From positions 23,703,445 to 23,767,444 of the forward strand of contig NC_030854.1 of assembly GCF_000208745.1 (NCBI RefSeq): a stretch of 64,000 nt of DNA, given 5' to 3'. The position numbers and the translations under genes are program-made. The DNA is from Theobroma cacao. Its lineage: Eukaryota > Streptophyta > Magnoliopsida > Malvales > Malvaceae. Each line of letters starts with the position of its first letter. Positions within the stretch are counted from its first letter, which is position 1. The notes below the pieces were generated by a model. The model searched no databases and was not told the origin of the DNA. It was given only the letters and a program-made list of their open reading frames with translations. Of the stretch, positions 24,830 to 38,340 are shown piece after piece.

Positions 24830-27800
24830 GAAATAATATTAAGTGATTAGATAGGGATAGATTAAATCTTAATCTTAATACAATCTAGTCTACGTTCAAA
24901 TCTAAATATAGATAATTAAATCTAAAAATTCAAATCAGATTACATTATTCTGTCTAGCCTGTTGGCTATTTGGCTTGTCTTGGCTATCTGAACTATTCTG
25001 AATTCTTGGACCGTGACATAATGGATATTCACATATATATTCAGAACACTCCCTCTTAAATGTCAATTGTATTAAGAATATGCCTTATTAAAACCTTATT
25101 AGGAAAAAACTTAATAGGGAAAATTTTAAATAAAGGACAAAAATATATATTTCTTTTCAAGAATACGTTTCTGAAATACTACCTCATTAAAAACCTTACC
25201 AACAAAACCCAGTGAGAAAAACCTTAATGAAAGAAAAGAATACAGTACATATTTTGCTCCTCTAATAACTTCATTATTTAAGATCTTTAAAACGACGCAT
25301 TCTAATATTTTATACGAACTTTTCAAATTTGGCAGTAGGAAGGCTTTAGTGAATAAATATGTTAGATTGTTACTTGAACGAATTTGTTAAACACTAATAT
25401 CAATTTTTTTTTGGAGATCATGAATGAAGACGAATTTTGACAAAATATGTTTTATTATATCACCTTTAATGTATCCGTCTTTTAACTAGGCTATGCAAAC
25501 AGTATTATCTTCATATAACGTTATTGAAATTTTTTTTTAGTTGATAAGTCACACGTTTCTCAAATATGTTGAGTTATAATCTTAACTAGACACATTCACG
25601 ATTTGCCTCATAAATTGTTAAAATTTCTGCATGGTTAGAAGAAGTAGCAATTATAGTTTGTTTTATAAACACCATGAAATAGTCGTACCTCCAAAATGTG
25701 AACAAGTAACTTGTTCGGAATCGAGCTTTGTGTGTATCGGATAAATATCTTGCATCCGCATAACCAATCAAATTTTATTTTAATATATTTGAGTAATATA
25801 AGCCCATGTCCATTGTTCTTCGGAGATATCAAAGCATATGTTTAATTTCATTCTAATGTATTCGAGTTGGTGAAAAACAATATTTTGCTAATAAATTTAC
25901 AGCACATGATATATCAAGTCGTGTATTACTAGCAAGATCAATACCTTGGTGCTTTTATTGCACTAAAATATGGTACTTCAGGACCAAGAAGTTCTTCATC
26001 ATCCGCACGAGCTCAAAAAGGGTCCTTTTTCACATTTAGTGATCTTATAACCATTAGTGAACTCAATGGATATGCTTTGGCCATATAGAATTGTTTTAGC
26101 ATTTTTTTCTATATAATTTAATAGATGGAAAAAAATTTTGATTTATCAAGTGCTCAATCTGAAGACCCAAACAAAACTTTTTTTTTTAATGTCTTTCATC
26201 TCAAATTTTTTATTTAAGTAACCCATGATTTTTGACAACTCTTCAGGAGTTACAATAATATTTAGGTTATCAACATAAATAACAATTATGATAATTTCAA
26301 GTCCAAATCTTCTTATAAAGCACATGGGTATATAAGATCATTTTTATAACCTTCTTTTAATAAATATTCACTAAGGTGATTATACCACATGCGTCCAAAT
26401 TTCTTTAATCTATATAAATATTTATTTAATTTGATCAAATAAATTTTTCGAGAATTGTGTGCTTTGGGCAAATTAAATCTATTAGGGATTTTTATATAAA
26501 ATTCGATATCAAGTGTACCATATAAATAGGTAGTAGCTACATTCATTAGACGCATTTCAATCTTTTCATGTATTGCTAGACTAATTAAATAAAAAAAATA
26601 TAATTGCATCCACCACAAGAGAATATGTCTCTTCATAATTAATACCAAATCTTTGGATAAAACCTTGTGCGACAAGTCTTTTTTTTATCTCATAAACTCA
26701 TTTTTGTCATTTTGTTTTTACATGAATACCTATTTATATCTTATTGGTTTTACACTTTTTAGTGTACGGACTACAAGTTCAAAAACTTCACATATTCTAA
26801 ATGAATTCAATTCCATATTGATTACGTCTTTCCACATAAGCTAATCATTTCTATGTCTACATTCTTCAACAAATGCATACTCAAGATCCTCATTTTTTTG
26901 CATAATATTGAATGCTATTATATGAAAAATATCGTTGACGTTTATTTCATTCCTATCGCATCTTTTTTCATCATACCATAATTTATTGATATCTCTTCAC
27001 TTTCAATGATTTCAGTTACTTGAATTTCTTCTGAAATTCTATCAATTATGTTAGGGTTTCTTTTAAAATTTCTATTTCCTCTTTAATACCATCTTGTGTA
27101 TTTGCTTCTTTTCTTTTTCAAGAATTTTATTTTTGAAACCAATTAATTTCCCACGCTTTTAGCATGCCTTGTCTTACAAGGACATCAATTCTAATTGGAG
27201 CTTTTGTAGCTGGTATAGGAAATTTAGTTACTCTTTATGTCAATAAATACGTCTAGCAACTGATTTGCTATATTTTACAAATGAATTATCTTTTAAATTT
27301 CAAGTTCACATTGATTTGTGTGATGATCAAAACTAGATAATAATAATGCATGCTAAGAATTTTTTTTTCAGCTACTTATTTTCTCCCCTTAATGTTGGAA
27401 AAATTATTTCACCAAAATGACAATTGGCAAACTTTGTCACAAATAAATCTCCTGTTAATGGTCCTAGATATTTAATTATAAATAGAGATTCATATCTAAC
27501 ATATATTCTTAACCTTCTTTGAGGACCCATCTTTGTATGTTGTGGTGGAGCAATTGTGACATATACCACATACCAAAAAATTCTTAGATGGAAGATATTT
27601 AGTTTCTAATCATAAACCAATTGTATAAGGGAGAATTTATAATAACTCGTTAACCTGATACGTACAAGTGTTACTACATGCAAAATGGCATACCCACCTA
27701 AGCAGAAATGAAAGTTTAGTTTTCATAAGCAATGGTCTTGCAACCAGTTGGAAGTGTTTAATAAACGATTCTACTAGACCGTTTTATGTGTGAACATGAA

Positions 27801-28734
27801 CAATAAGCTGCTCAAAAGTTATTCCAACTAATATGCAATATTCATTAAAAACTTGAGATGTAAATTTACCAATATTGTCAAAATGAATAGTCTTGATTAC
27901 ATGTCAGGAAAATGTGCTTGTAAACAAATGATTTGAATGAGTGATCTTACAAATGTCAAATTGCAAGTTAATAATAAGCACATAAATGACTATCTAGTCA
28001 ATGCATCAAATAAAACCATAAAATATCTAGATGGTCCATATGGTGGATGTATGGATCCACATGTATCACCTTGAATACATTTCAAATATATTAGAGATTT
28101 AGTCCCAACTTTAGCTAGTGATGGCTTTACAATTAATTTGCCTTTAGAGCCAACAACATATGAGAATTCATTACATAAAAATCATTAGAAGATTTTTCAA
28201 TTGATGACCACATGAATTTTTAATAATTGTTCGCATCATTATTGATCCAGGATGGTCTAACCAACCATGTCAAACATTAAAATCATTAGTAAACTTCTAA
28301 TTTACTATAGTATGAGTTTCAATCATTTTAATATTTGTGTAGTATAATCCAAAAAACAAAGCGGGTAGCTTTCCAACACACACTTCTACTTGAGATAATA
28401 GATGTAATATAGAGGTATTAAGTATCCTTTTAATTTGTTGTCTCAATATGATATCTATTCAGGCAAATATCTTTAAAATTTAATAAATTTTCTTTTTGAG
28501 ACTTAGAAGAAAATAATACATCTTTTATTATAAACTTTGTTCTTCTGAGTAGTAAAATATTGACTTTTTTAGAGGTTTCAATTAGTCTTGTATTATTAGA
28601 TATTGTATTGACATTGGCTTCTTCCCTTGTTAAATGGAAAATATATTTCTTGTTTTTAAATATAAAGTGTGTTGTAGCATTGTCTGCTAAACATATATTT
28701 GGATCATTAATCTTGGATCTAATCAGATGAATAT
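24830..28734 (-). mobile_element. Second Ty1-copia element, 5' part lost
   Basis: The minus-strand sequence GAGGGAG then TGTTCTG at about 25045-25056 marks a polypurine tract and the start of the 3' LTR, which runs leftwards to an end I could not place (about 24800-24850). The coding region follows to the right and stops at 28734, where a large LTR begins. No 5' LTR or gag N-terminus is present to the right of that LTR, so the 5' part has been lost. Confidence 0.8.
25560..28730 (-). pseudogene. Copia pol remnant (GAG-pre-integrase to RNase H)
   Basis: Reading leftwards on the minus strand: GAG-pre-integrase text with CLADNATTH and KNLL-like SQKENLLNFKDI (28430-28720), integrase C-terminal text PPQHTKMGPQRRLRIYV (27372-27569), reverse transcriptase text with LISLAIHEKIEMRLMNVATT and GRMWYNHLSEYLLKEGY (26313-26675), and RNase H text GYADARYLSDTHKAR with ATSSNHAEIL (25586-25771). 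The pieces are in different frames and full of stops. The sequence belongs to a different copia lineage from the element at 4653-12797. Confidence 0.88.
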
Positions 28735-30830
28735 TGTCATGACTCGAAATTCCCATCTAGCCCATGACAACCGCTGCGATGTTTGGATTAACATTCATTA
28801 CCCGGAATGCCAACCGAAATCTCGCAAGGCTTTCGCATCAGTTTTTCTTCTCCCTTGAAAGCAACAGTTATTAAATACCATGTTTTAAAGAAATATAGAC
28901 CAATTTCAAATCAAAAACAATCAAAAAGTAATTTTTACTGCACAGGGGTATTTTGGTCATTTTATCCAAAAATTTTGAACCCTAGTAAAAATATGATATA
29001 CGAGTAATAAGCATCCATTTCATGTCTCAAAATAAGTTTCGTTGTCTAATTCATCAATTTAAAGTGAAATTATAGCTATTCAAATTAAATAAAAATATTA
29101 AATAAAATATTTTATTTTCTTATAAAATAATATTTGTAGAACTCTGCATAAATAATTTTTGTAGTGTAAAAGCAAAATAAATTCATACATACAGTGGCAC
29201 ACGCAGCCAGATATACAAAATATTCTACAATGACATGTGGGCCTAAAAAATAAACATATATGTACAAGACTATAGATCTGTGATTTCTAAGGATGCAAAC
29301 CAAAAAGCAAACTCTCGACATAATTAGTGGTCTACAGACTGCCCTGAGCTTGAATGGGTGAAAAGAATGGGTGAGTTTTTATAAACCCAGTGAGTAAGCA
29401 AATTTCATCAAAAACATCTAAAACCGAGTAAATAGAGACAATTTAAAATATCTCATCATAATATGATTCATAACATCAAATCTCATTTCATTTCATATAA
29501 ATCAATTTGGCTTATGATTCTCGTAAAAACTTGGCTTATGCTAAAAACTTGCACTCGATGACACCTTGCGCCTAAGCATCCGACCGAGTCTGCCAAGGCT
29601 GTTAAAATAACATATGAGTATAAAACTCATTTTTTTACATTTAAAAGCACAGCCATTCCTTGGCGTTGGCTGAGTTTCACCTTTATGTGGTGGTTTGGCG
29701 TGAGATGAACTCTAACTTTACCTTAGGAGATACCCTCCGCGCCTCTCATACTAAGGTAAAATATAACAGGGTTTACCGTGCCTTTCTCATAGGCCGATCC
29801 ATGGAAACCTGCCCACTGCAGTAAGCTAAATACATAACCCACCAAATCAATAAAATTTCGGCAGCATAACATGGCTAATATAATATTACCAGCCTGTCAA
29901 TGTAAGACAAAATAATTTATATAATTCACAAAACCACAATTTCATAAGCCATTAATTCAAATCATGTATATATATATATATAACACGAATGTATAGCCTT
30001 CACTTACTCTATTTCGAAAACCAGTATTCAATTTCAAAACAAGTTATAAATCTCATTTCGTTTAATCAACACTTCAATTATAAAACATAATAGTTTGCAA
30101 TTTAAATTCATTTTTCTTTAAAACATAAAAACGAGTATAAACTACTTTAGATAGTTGAGATAAAAGTATGATTACTCACAATAGCAGGAGTTTGGAGTAC
30201 TCCTATTCTTGATCCTCGGGCACAATATCTTTACCCTTATCAAAGGGCTCACCATCTATACATAATACATGACACGTAATTCAATATATTTGTGCCAAAC
30301 TGTTATAAAACTATTTCAGGCTCTATATGAATGCATGACAATGAATGAAAATTATCCGAATAATCACTTAAAGAAAATGTTCTACGTGGGTTCAATTATG
30401 ATCGGACTGAATTGGCATTCGACCTAACTCGTACTATGCCTTGTTTAATTAGCCAAAACATCCAATTCAACTCCAAATATCTTCATTTCACTTCCAATAT
30501 TCCAAATACACCAAAGTACCTCAATGAGCTTAATTGTGTCTTAATTCACCGTAACTGAAATTCATTTAGATTTCGATATCCAACATCATAATTCATCAAT
30601 TCCTAGCTAAATAACATGAATTACAACCAAATCCATGATCAACATGCCCTATAGAAAATTCGGCCAAATGAGGGTTATTAAAGGGCATGTGATTTTCTTG
30701 CTTGTTTTTCCTTCCAAACATCACAAAATGACTCAAAACACTAGGATATTATGAAATCTAGCAAAATTCATCACCAAAACTTCTCTCTCTATATTTGGCC
30801 ACCAACTCCAGGGGTGCCAGAACCCCCTCG

Positions 30831-30860
30831 CCGGGTTGTCCAAAAAATTGGACAACCCGG
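30831..30860. repeat. Perfect 13-bp stem hairpin in the LTR
   Basis: CCGGGTTGTCCAA is followed by AAAA and its exact reverse complement. A transcript of either strand would fold into a strong stem-loop. The surrounding DNA has no coding region. Confidence 0.85.
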
Positions 30861-31429
30861 CTCTTTAAAACCCTGCAAAACCTGCAAAAGAAAGGGGCAG
30901 CAATTAGCCACAAGGAAAAAGAACAAAAAGCAACAAAAAAAAAGAAAAAAGGTTGAGATCTGAGAAGAGGAAGGGGTAGAGAGAGAAAAGGAAGGAACGG
31001 TCGGCGGAGAGAAGAAGGGAGAAAGCTTGACGCCGGCAACGGAAGGCGAAGTGATTCGCCGGCTAAGAGAGAAATCTGAGAAGAGAGGGGAGGACGCCGA
31101 CGCCGGCGAAGAGAGAAGAAGAGGATTTTTAGAGAGAAGGGAGAGGTTGCTGCCGCTAGAGAGAGAAAGTGAGGAATAAAAGTGAAGAGAGAAAGAGAGA
31201 AAAGAGGGTTAAATACCTAGGTTTCGGGGGCAAAACGGCGTCGTTTCAGAGAGGCAAGCAGAAGCTGGAAGGACTAGGCCAAACGGCGTCGTTTTGAGCG
31301 GCTTTGCAGGCATCAAAACGGTGCGTTTTGGGTCTTACCTTGTGGGCTTCCAGAAACAGGCCGAGGATTAGACTTGGGCTCCCACGGACCGCCGGGTTGG
31401 GCCGATTGCAGCCCAACAAGGTATAACTT

Positions 31430-32140
31430 NNNNNNNNNNNNNNNNNNNNNNNNNNNNNNNNNNNNNNNNNNNNNNNNNNNNNNNNNNNNNNNNNNNNNNN
31501 NNNNNNNNNNNNNNNNNNNNNNNNNNNNNNNNNNNNNNNNNNNNNNNNNNNNNNNNNNNNNNNNNNNNNNNNNNNNNNNNNNNNNNNNNNNNNNNNNNNN
31601 NNNNNNNNNNNNNNNNNNNNNNNNNNNNNNNNNNNNNNNNNNNNNNNNNNNNNNNNNNNNNNNNNNNNNNNNNNNNNNNNNNNNNNNNNNNNNNNNNNNN
31701 NNNNNNNNNNNNNNNNNNNNNNNNNNNNNNNNNNNNNNNNNNNNNNNNNNNNNNNNNNNNNNNNNNNNNNNNNNNNNNNNNNNNNNNNNNNNNNNNNNNN
31801 NNNNNNNNNNNNNNNNNNNNNNNNNNNNNNNNNNNNNNNNNNNNNNNNNNNNNNNNNNNNNNNNNNNNNNNNNNNNNNNNNNNNNNNNNNNNNNNNNNNN
31901 NNNNNNNNNNNNNNNNNNNNNNNNNNNNNNNNNNNNNNNNNNNNNNNNNNNNNNNNNNNNNNNNNNNNNNNNNNNNNNNNNNNNNNNNNNNNNNNNNNNN
32001 NNNNNNNNNNNNNNNNNNNNNNNNNNNNNNNNNNNNNNNNNNNNNNNNNNNNNNNNNNNNNNNNNNNNNNNNNNNNNNNNNNNNNNNNNNNNNNNNNNNN
32101 NNNNNNNNNNNNNNNNNNNNNNNNNNNNNNNNNNNNNNNN
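31430..32140. other. Assembly gap (711 N)
   Basis: Unsequenced bases inside the large LTR. Open frames across the gap are meaningless. Confidence 1.
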
Positions 32141-32712
32141 GCGGGAATCCCGATGATGGGATTTCCCCGAGGAGCTCGTAGAGACGAGTTCTTCCGGGGA
32201 TATCTCTAGGTGAGGAGAATTTCGAGACTTCACCAAAGCGTTGGGATAGTCTTCGAATAATTTTCCAATAAAAGATTACCGACTCCATCATTTAAAATAA
32301 ACAAGTCACGACATCATTCTACGCTTGCATCATATGCATACGTAAGACCAAGTGAAAAACTCAGTCTGACAATTCAATAAAAATTTAATTAATAAAATAG
32401 GGATTAAACTAAGAAAAGGCTATATTAAGATAACTTAAGATTAAATGGTACCGTTCGTAGAACGGGCGTCACGGAGGTGCTAACCCTTCTCCGTGCGTAA
32501 TCGCACTCCCGAACCCATCTCTAAAAAACGTGGACCAGTTCTCGTTCTTTCGACGGACCTAAAATTAATTTAGGGCTTCGTCGATTAAGAATCGAGTTAA
32601 TAGGTGACCAATCACACCTAGATAAAAAAGATTGGTGGCGACTCCCACACCTTGCGATTTTAATTTTCGCCCGCATCTGGCGGACGGGTTCCCGGACCCC
32701 CACGTCACGACA

Positions 32713-35007
32713 TAATGTTTAATTTATTAAATTATTAATACTTTAAATTTTTAATGAAAATATAAATTAAAAAATGAAATATGCAAATAGAGTAAAAATA
32801 AAAAATTAGACTAATATTTTAATAATAAATTTTTAAAATTTTAATGAAAAATAAAAATTAAATGATTATAAAGGAAAAAATTTACTTATTTTTTGTCTTT
32901 TGGCTATAAATTTTACTAAATTATATAAAGGGTATTTTCGTTTTTTAAAAAATAAATTTTATTATAATAAAAAGTTGAAATTTTAATTATATATTATAAA
33001 AAATTAATATTTTAAATTTGAAAATTAGTTAAAATTATTAATTTTTTTCATATTAATATTTAAATTATAAATAAAATATTAGTATTTTAAAATGTTAATG
33101 ATTAAATTATAAATAAAATATTAATATTTAAGAATTTTAATATTCAAACTACTAATTATTAATATTTTAAATAAATTATAAATTACTCGTATTTAAAAAT
33201 AAAATAAAATAAAATAATTATATATTATAATAAAAGATAATTTTATCTTTTTATCATCTATTTCATTATATTTTCAAAATTATTTTTACCAACTAAGCAT
33301 TATAATAAATAATAATAGCAATTCTTACCCTATTCCATTCCGTCAACCAAACCATATAATAATATTTTTATTTTGTTTTTACTTTATTCTATTCCCACAG
33401 AATATCTAGTTTATTTTATTTTATTTTATTTCATGAATCAAACGTGCCATATATTCAACTCATATTCCACCTTTTAATTCTCTTCCTTATGGAACTTTTG
33501 GAATTTTTATTTTTTCCTATGTTAAATTTAAGCATGATATCCAAATAAGTCCTGTAACTTCACTCAAAGATGGAAATCAGTCCTCTATCTTTCATTATAT
33601 GAAATTAAAATTAAAACTCTAATTTTCTTGTAATTATAACCACAAAATTTGAAAATGAGTAAAACTATGTACAATAAAGATAACAAGCACTAACCCATGA
33701 TATCTTTATTTTTTGTTGGCAGTTAAAATATATTATTTAAGCAAAAAAAAATGCACCCAATATATAGTGAGACCCTAGTTTTGGTTTGAAGAGGCTTTAT
33801 ACGAGGCCAACAATTTCATCAGCAGAGGAGAGAAGAAAGGAATAAAATTGAGAAGAATTAAAATGAGGGAAAGAAATAAAAAAGACAAATTTTTTTTAGC
33901 ACAAAATTAAGGAAAATAATTATTAAATGGCTGTTGAGGAGGATTTTGAACAAGGATGGCATGAAAGTGAGGTGAATTGAGGAAAGTGACGTGGTGTTGG
34001 AGAGGATGCTGGGTGGAGTCGCGAATAATGAGAGAAACATGGATTGCTGGGATAAAGTCGACCTAGACCCTCTCTCTTGTCTCTAGGTTCGAGTCTAGCC
34101 CGCAACTAGAATTGGCCTAAAATGGTGAAACAAAATCGCGAAAAGTTCACTCTAGCTAGAATGGGTGTGGTTCAAGGTTGGCGAGTTACTAGCTATGGAG
34201 TAAAATAGCAAAAGGGAAATAAGACAACTTCTGCAAGCTTATGTGTTTAGATGGCTAAAATAGAGCATCAAATAAAGCAGATAATAAGTGAATCATTCAT
34301 TGTTGGTGAAGTAATACAAAGCTTAGAGAATATTGGAAGGTACAATCATGGAGGATTGAGGAGAAAGGGGTGGAAGGGTTACGTTTAGGGACATTAAACG
34401 CCTAACTACTTATCAAATTGGGTAGAATAAGGGTAAAGAAGTTCTAAACACAATCTTAAGAGGATTTTACCAGAGTTTGGAACATTTTTCAGTCTTGACA
34501 TTTCTACTGTTGAGAGGCCCTATTTAATTTATAAGCGTTCACACAATGGAGAAATTTGTCGAGTTTGGTGCCATAGTAAAGTTGACAATGGAGATGATAT
34601 CAGAGCCCTACGTTTAATCGAGTCCTAGGAATTCTCATGTCAGTCAACGGAGTTGTCAGAGTTAATGTAGAGTCTTGTTTATGGCTTGTGACTACAGCAT
34701 AAGTCATAGACAAGAGGCTATATAAACTCCTATTCTTAGTAACTTACCCTTTTGCTAACATCATATAAAGGTCATAAGTGGTGCCATCGTCCGGGTTTGA
34801 GATGTCACCCAAGACACGAGCTATTGTTAGAAGATTTTAAGTAAACGTTCCTAATAAAAGGTTAGTGTGATGGTATATCCCTTCGATTAAGGATTAAAGG
34901 ATTAGTTGTGGATTTGGTAGCTTGAAGTTAAATAACTCAGAGGTGTTGATTTTAGTCTAAATGTCATATGGAGTTCTATGTTTAAGCTTAGTATACAAGT
35001 TGCTTTA
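32713..35007. other. AT-rich intergenic DNA with a possible retrotransposon remnant
   Basis: 32713-33480 is extremely AT-rich. At 34779-34795 TGGTGCCATCGTCCGGG resembles the primer binding site next to plant gypsy LTRs (canonical TGGCGCCGTTGCCGGGG), so 34000-34775 may be a decayed LTR. No coding domain follows. No gene is supported. Confidence 0.35.
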
Positions 35008-35049
35008 GAGAAAATTGTGAGAAATGACCTTTATAGTAAGGTGACTTTA
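35008..35049 (+). repeat. Candidate left terminal inverted repeat of the MULE
   Basis: It contains GTGAGAAATGACC and AGTAAGGTGACTT. It pairs with 50591-50631, differing at a few positions (TTTATAG against TTCGTAG). Confidence 0.65.
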
Positions 35050-35101
35050 AAAATGACCGTCTCTATAATTTTAACTATTTTTAGCTAGTTTTTTACATGA
35101 C

Positions 35102-35395
35102 TTGACAAGAATACTCTTTAATCCAATTAATCTAAATGAAGGCGTGTCTCAGTTTCTTTTTTTCTGCTCTCCCGCCATTCAGCTTAAAATTCTAAAATTA
35201 AATCTTGATTTAGATTTTGCTATCCCTTCATCCAACTCTCCAACGCCATCAAGGTCTATATCGACAACCAACTTTCTCACGATCCTAAAATGCAGAGATG
35301 ACATTAAGGTATTTGTTTTGGCTTCTTGCGTTTATTTAGGGTTATTCATAGAACGAAAAAGTTTATGGATAAATTATATGAGCTTGGAAACTTAA
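35102..35395 (+). other. Possible gene-derived fragment next to the MULE end
   Basis: An open stretch encodes IPSSNSPTPSRSISTTNFL and then KCRDDIK directly before GTATTTG, which looks like an exon ending in a splice donor. It lies about 50 bp inside the candidate left terminus, where Pack-MULEs often hold captured host exons. I do not recognise the source gene. It may be chance. Confidence 0.25.
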
Positions 35396-35429
35396 ATCTG
35401 GCTGGGGGTAGCGAAATCGATCAGTTTAT

Positions 35430-35712
35430 AGGCGATGCGTGAATAATTTTTAGGCATTGAGTCATTGGATATTAGGGTGTGTGACTGAATATTAGGAATC
35501 ATTACCTATTTATTTGGCATTAGGTGCCTGAATATTTGTTGAGCATTGCGTGAGTTCTTTATAGGCATTACGTGACTGAATATATGTTAAGCATTGCGTG
35601 ACAGGTAATAGTGACTGAATATTACCTGACTAAATATATGTTGAGCATTACGTGACAGGTAATACGTGACTGAATATTTATTAAGCATTGCGTGAGTTCT
35701 TTATAGGCATTA
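35430..35712 (+). repeat. GCGTGAC array, outer left part
   Basis: Repeated phrases of the type GCATTGCGTGAC / TGACTGAATAT with irregular spacing. The array is cut at 35712 by the LTR interval and continues at 43150, as shown by the CATTA duplication. Confidence 0.8.
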
Positions 35713-36819
35713 TGTAATGACCCCTCCTCGGCCTCTACCGACATCCGAGACTTTCGAGAGAACTTGCCAAGTCTCAAACAAGCCTTCACAGATATCAATT
35801 ATCAACTATCACACATTCATTAGAGAATCTCGTAATCATCACAATTTTATTAATAATAAATATTCTTGATACATTGAATTCCATCATCACATAAGTATGT
35901 CTACGTTGCACCCAAGTGTTTGTTTCCATATCTGAATATACTATAATTGACCCAACCTCTAACAGCGGAGCGACTTGGAATAGGTTGCTAGGAGATGCCT
36001 TACCTACATCGCGATGGACCATAATGCCGATGAATAGCTCGCTAGCTGATCACTAATTGTAAAAGAGAAATAAGGGGGTGAGTCTCACAAACTCAGTGAT
36101 CATCGGCTCCGTGAGCAGAGGATAAATGGGAAACAAGCAATAAGGTAAAGATTTTGAATAATAAAAATTGCAAGAGTAGATAAAAATATTTGATTCAAAT
36201 AGAGATTTGTGTCTTATATATATATATATATATATATATATAAGAAAATATCAAGAATCTCTTGTAAGTCATAATCAAACATAATGTATATCAAGTCAAG
36301 TAAGTAAACTTTTGTGCAGCGAGAAGATTAATAACCATTTTCAAACTAAATCAGTAAAATATCATTTTAAACCTCGTGTTCGTAAAAGATCTCTGCAGTC
36401 GAAATTATCTCATGTAATACTCAAATTAAATCAATAAAGTTAGGCAAGCTCTCGTGAAGCCAAATAATAACCAGGTTTATACACAATTCGCAAATCGCCT
36501 CGCATACGAGGGTAAAATTCATATAACAGTAAAACCAGGGGGAGTTGCAGAAAACCGTATAATTTTGTTTTCACCATGCAAGAAATAAGAGTCTGAAAAC
36601 CCAAAGAGATTTTTGTCTCAAGTAGGAAATCAAATAAAATCTGTGGTCCCACTACCACGTAATAACGTCTGGGAGCCTCGCTCCACCAGATCCCACACGC
36701 CATGGCAATCTCAACGATGTTGGCCGACATCGGAGAATCAAGCAGTTGCAACCGCGTAATCATCTGGTGGCCTAGTCACGCATACATATATCACAGGCAA
36801 TGGTCCCCGTCACGCCTAA

Positions 36820-38243
36820 TGTCAGTTAAAATCCTACTACGCAAGTATTCGTATCGAATAAATAGTATATTAGCAAACAGGGTATCGATCCCACAGGGAA
36901 TTGATCTAAAACTTTACTAAGTACTAAAATTAGAACAATTTAATCTTATCCAAATAATCAAAATTAAATAATTAGTTAAAACTAAAATTAAAACCAACAA
37001 GAAAAATCAAAATAATAACTTGAGAAAATATCCAATCAATAAACCTAGGATTACAATATCCCTCACACTTTATCTAAATCTTACCTTTCTTCCTTAACTT
37101 ATTTCAATGGGTTGAATTGTTAACATAGAGTCCTAAATTATTTATAAGGGTCTCCCGACTCATCTTATAAAAACATCTATTTTAACCGAAACACTATATC
37201 CCTATGTGAATTGAAATTAAAACAAACTCATTAAGTGTAGGCTCTAATCTGGCTACATAAGGCCTATAGGTATATCCCTATCCTATACGTAAATCAATTA
37301 ATATGATCATATGCTATCCAAATTTTAGTCTACACTAAACTCCCTTTCCCAAGTTTGTTTAGGTTCCTAGATCAATTTAATTAGTGGCCAAGCAGTTAAA
37401 AAGCATTAAGAACAAATTGGAATAAACAATTCAAATCCCATTAAAAATAAGCAAGAAAGAGATTAAAAATTTAGACTACATGTGAGTTCAATTGCATTCC
37501 TAGAAAAAGAAATTTAGCTACTCATAATTGCAAAACAAAATAACATTATAATAAATTTAACCATTGAAAGTAACAAGAAAATTAAAAGCTAAGGAAGAAC
37601 CCAAAACAATTATTGCCGACTTGATCTCCAAGTTTCAGCCTCAACTTCTAGTTTCTTGAATGTCTCAAAAGTTGTTTCTAATGTTATTAAACATATCCTA
37701 TTTATACTAATAGACTAAACCTAAAGTTCCTTAAGCTGACCTAGGGTTTAATTGGGCTTAAAAGTGTAATAAAAGGCTCAAAAATCAATTATCAGTCTTT
37801 ACAAATTTTCATTCCGGGCACAGTACATCCAGCCATTTTCCGACGCGATTTTCTCTATCTTAGAGGCAGAACCGGGCAAAGTGATCTGCATAAAAGTTGT
37901 AGCTCTGTCTCTTAGCTTTCCATTGATTCTAGAATTGTATCATTTGGAGTTCTGTACCTCGATATATGGCTAAAATACTGAAGCATATGCAAGCAGATTC
38001 TAGGTCTTTCAATACCTTACTTTTCAAAATTAAGCCCAATCACTTTTAATCCTACAAAAAAAATAAAAACTAATCAATAATAAAAAAATTAAAATAAATA
38101 ACATAAAATTAAAATAACTAACTTAAAAGTAACCTAATTATAAAAACAACTAAAAATAAGTAAATTATAATTAAAAATTGAGGACTTAGCTAATATTTAA
38201 TAACAAAATTGGAATAAAATAATTCTATAAAATAGAATTATTA
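36820..38243 (-). mobile_element. LTR-like insertion, copy 2 (1.4 kb)
   Basis: It begins TGTCAGTTAAAATCC then TACTACGCAAG and ends TAGAATTATTA. Flanks CCTAA (36815-36819) and TCTAA (38244-38248) form a 5-bp duplication with one change. It is related to 15798-17421, and both copies end in a hairpin whose stem differs by a paired change. No coding domain is present. Confidence 0.65.
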
Positions 38244-38340
38244 TCTAACCGCCCGTCGGCAACCCAAAGGTTCTCTAGCTAGAGCTCACTCGTGCACGAG
38301 GATCACACTTAACCGAAGTGACAACCGGCCTACTCTCGAA

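Larger units (their letters stand above)
28735..32712 (+). mobile_element. Large LTR (about 4 kb including gap), TGTCATGACTC start
   Basis: The first 2 kb are related to the LTR at 38341-41173: same start, the block GAATGCCAACCG, and a GGTTTACC(G/A)TGCC block. From about 30760 it diverges into a purine-rich, GC-richer segment with three AAACGGCGTCGTTT-type motifs, then a gap. After the gap come a block beginning GGCGTCACGGAGGTGCTAA and a closing CACGTCACGACA (to 32712). I recognise the closing block from the 3' end of large plant gypsy LTRs. No target duplication was found (AATAT against TAATG), so the right border is less certain than the left. It interrupts the copia pol remnant. Confidence 0.6.

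Noticed and set aside
31313..32291. Open frames across the first gap
   Set aside because: They consist mostly of unknown bases.
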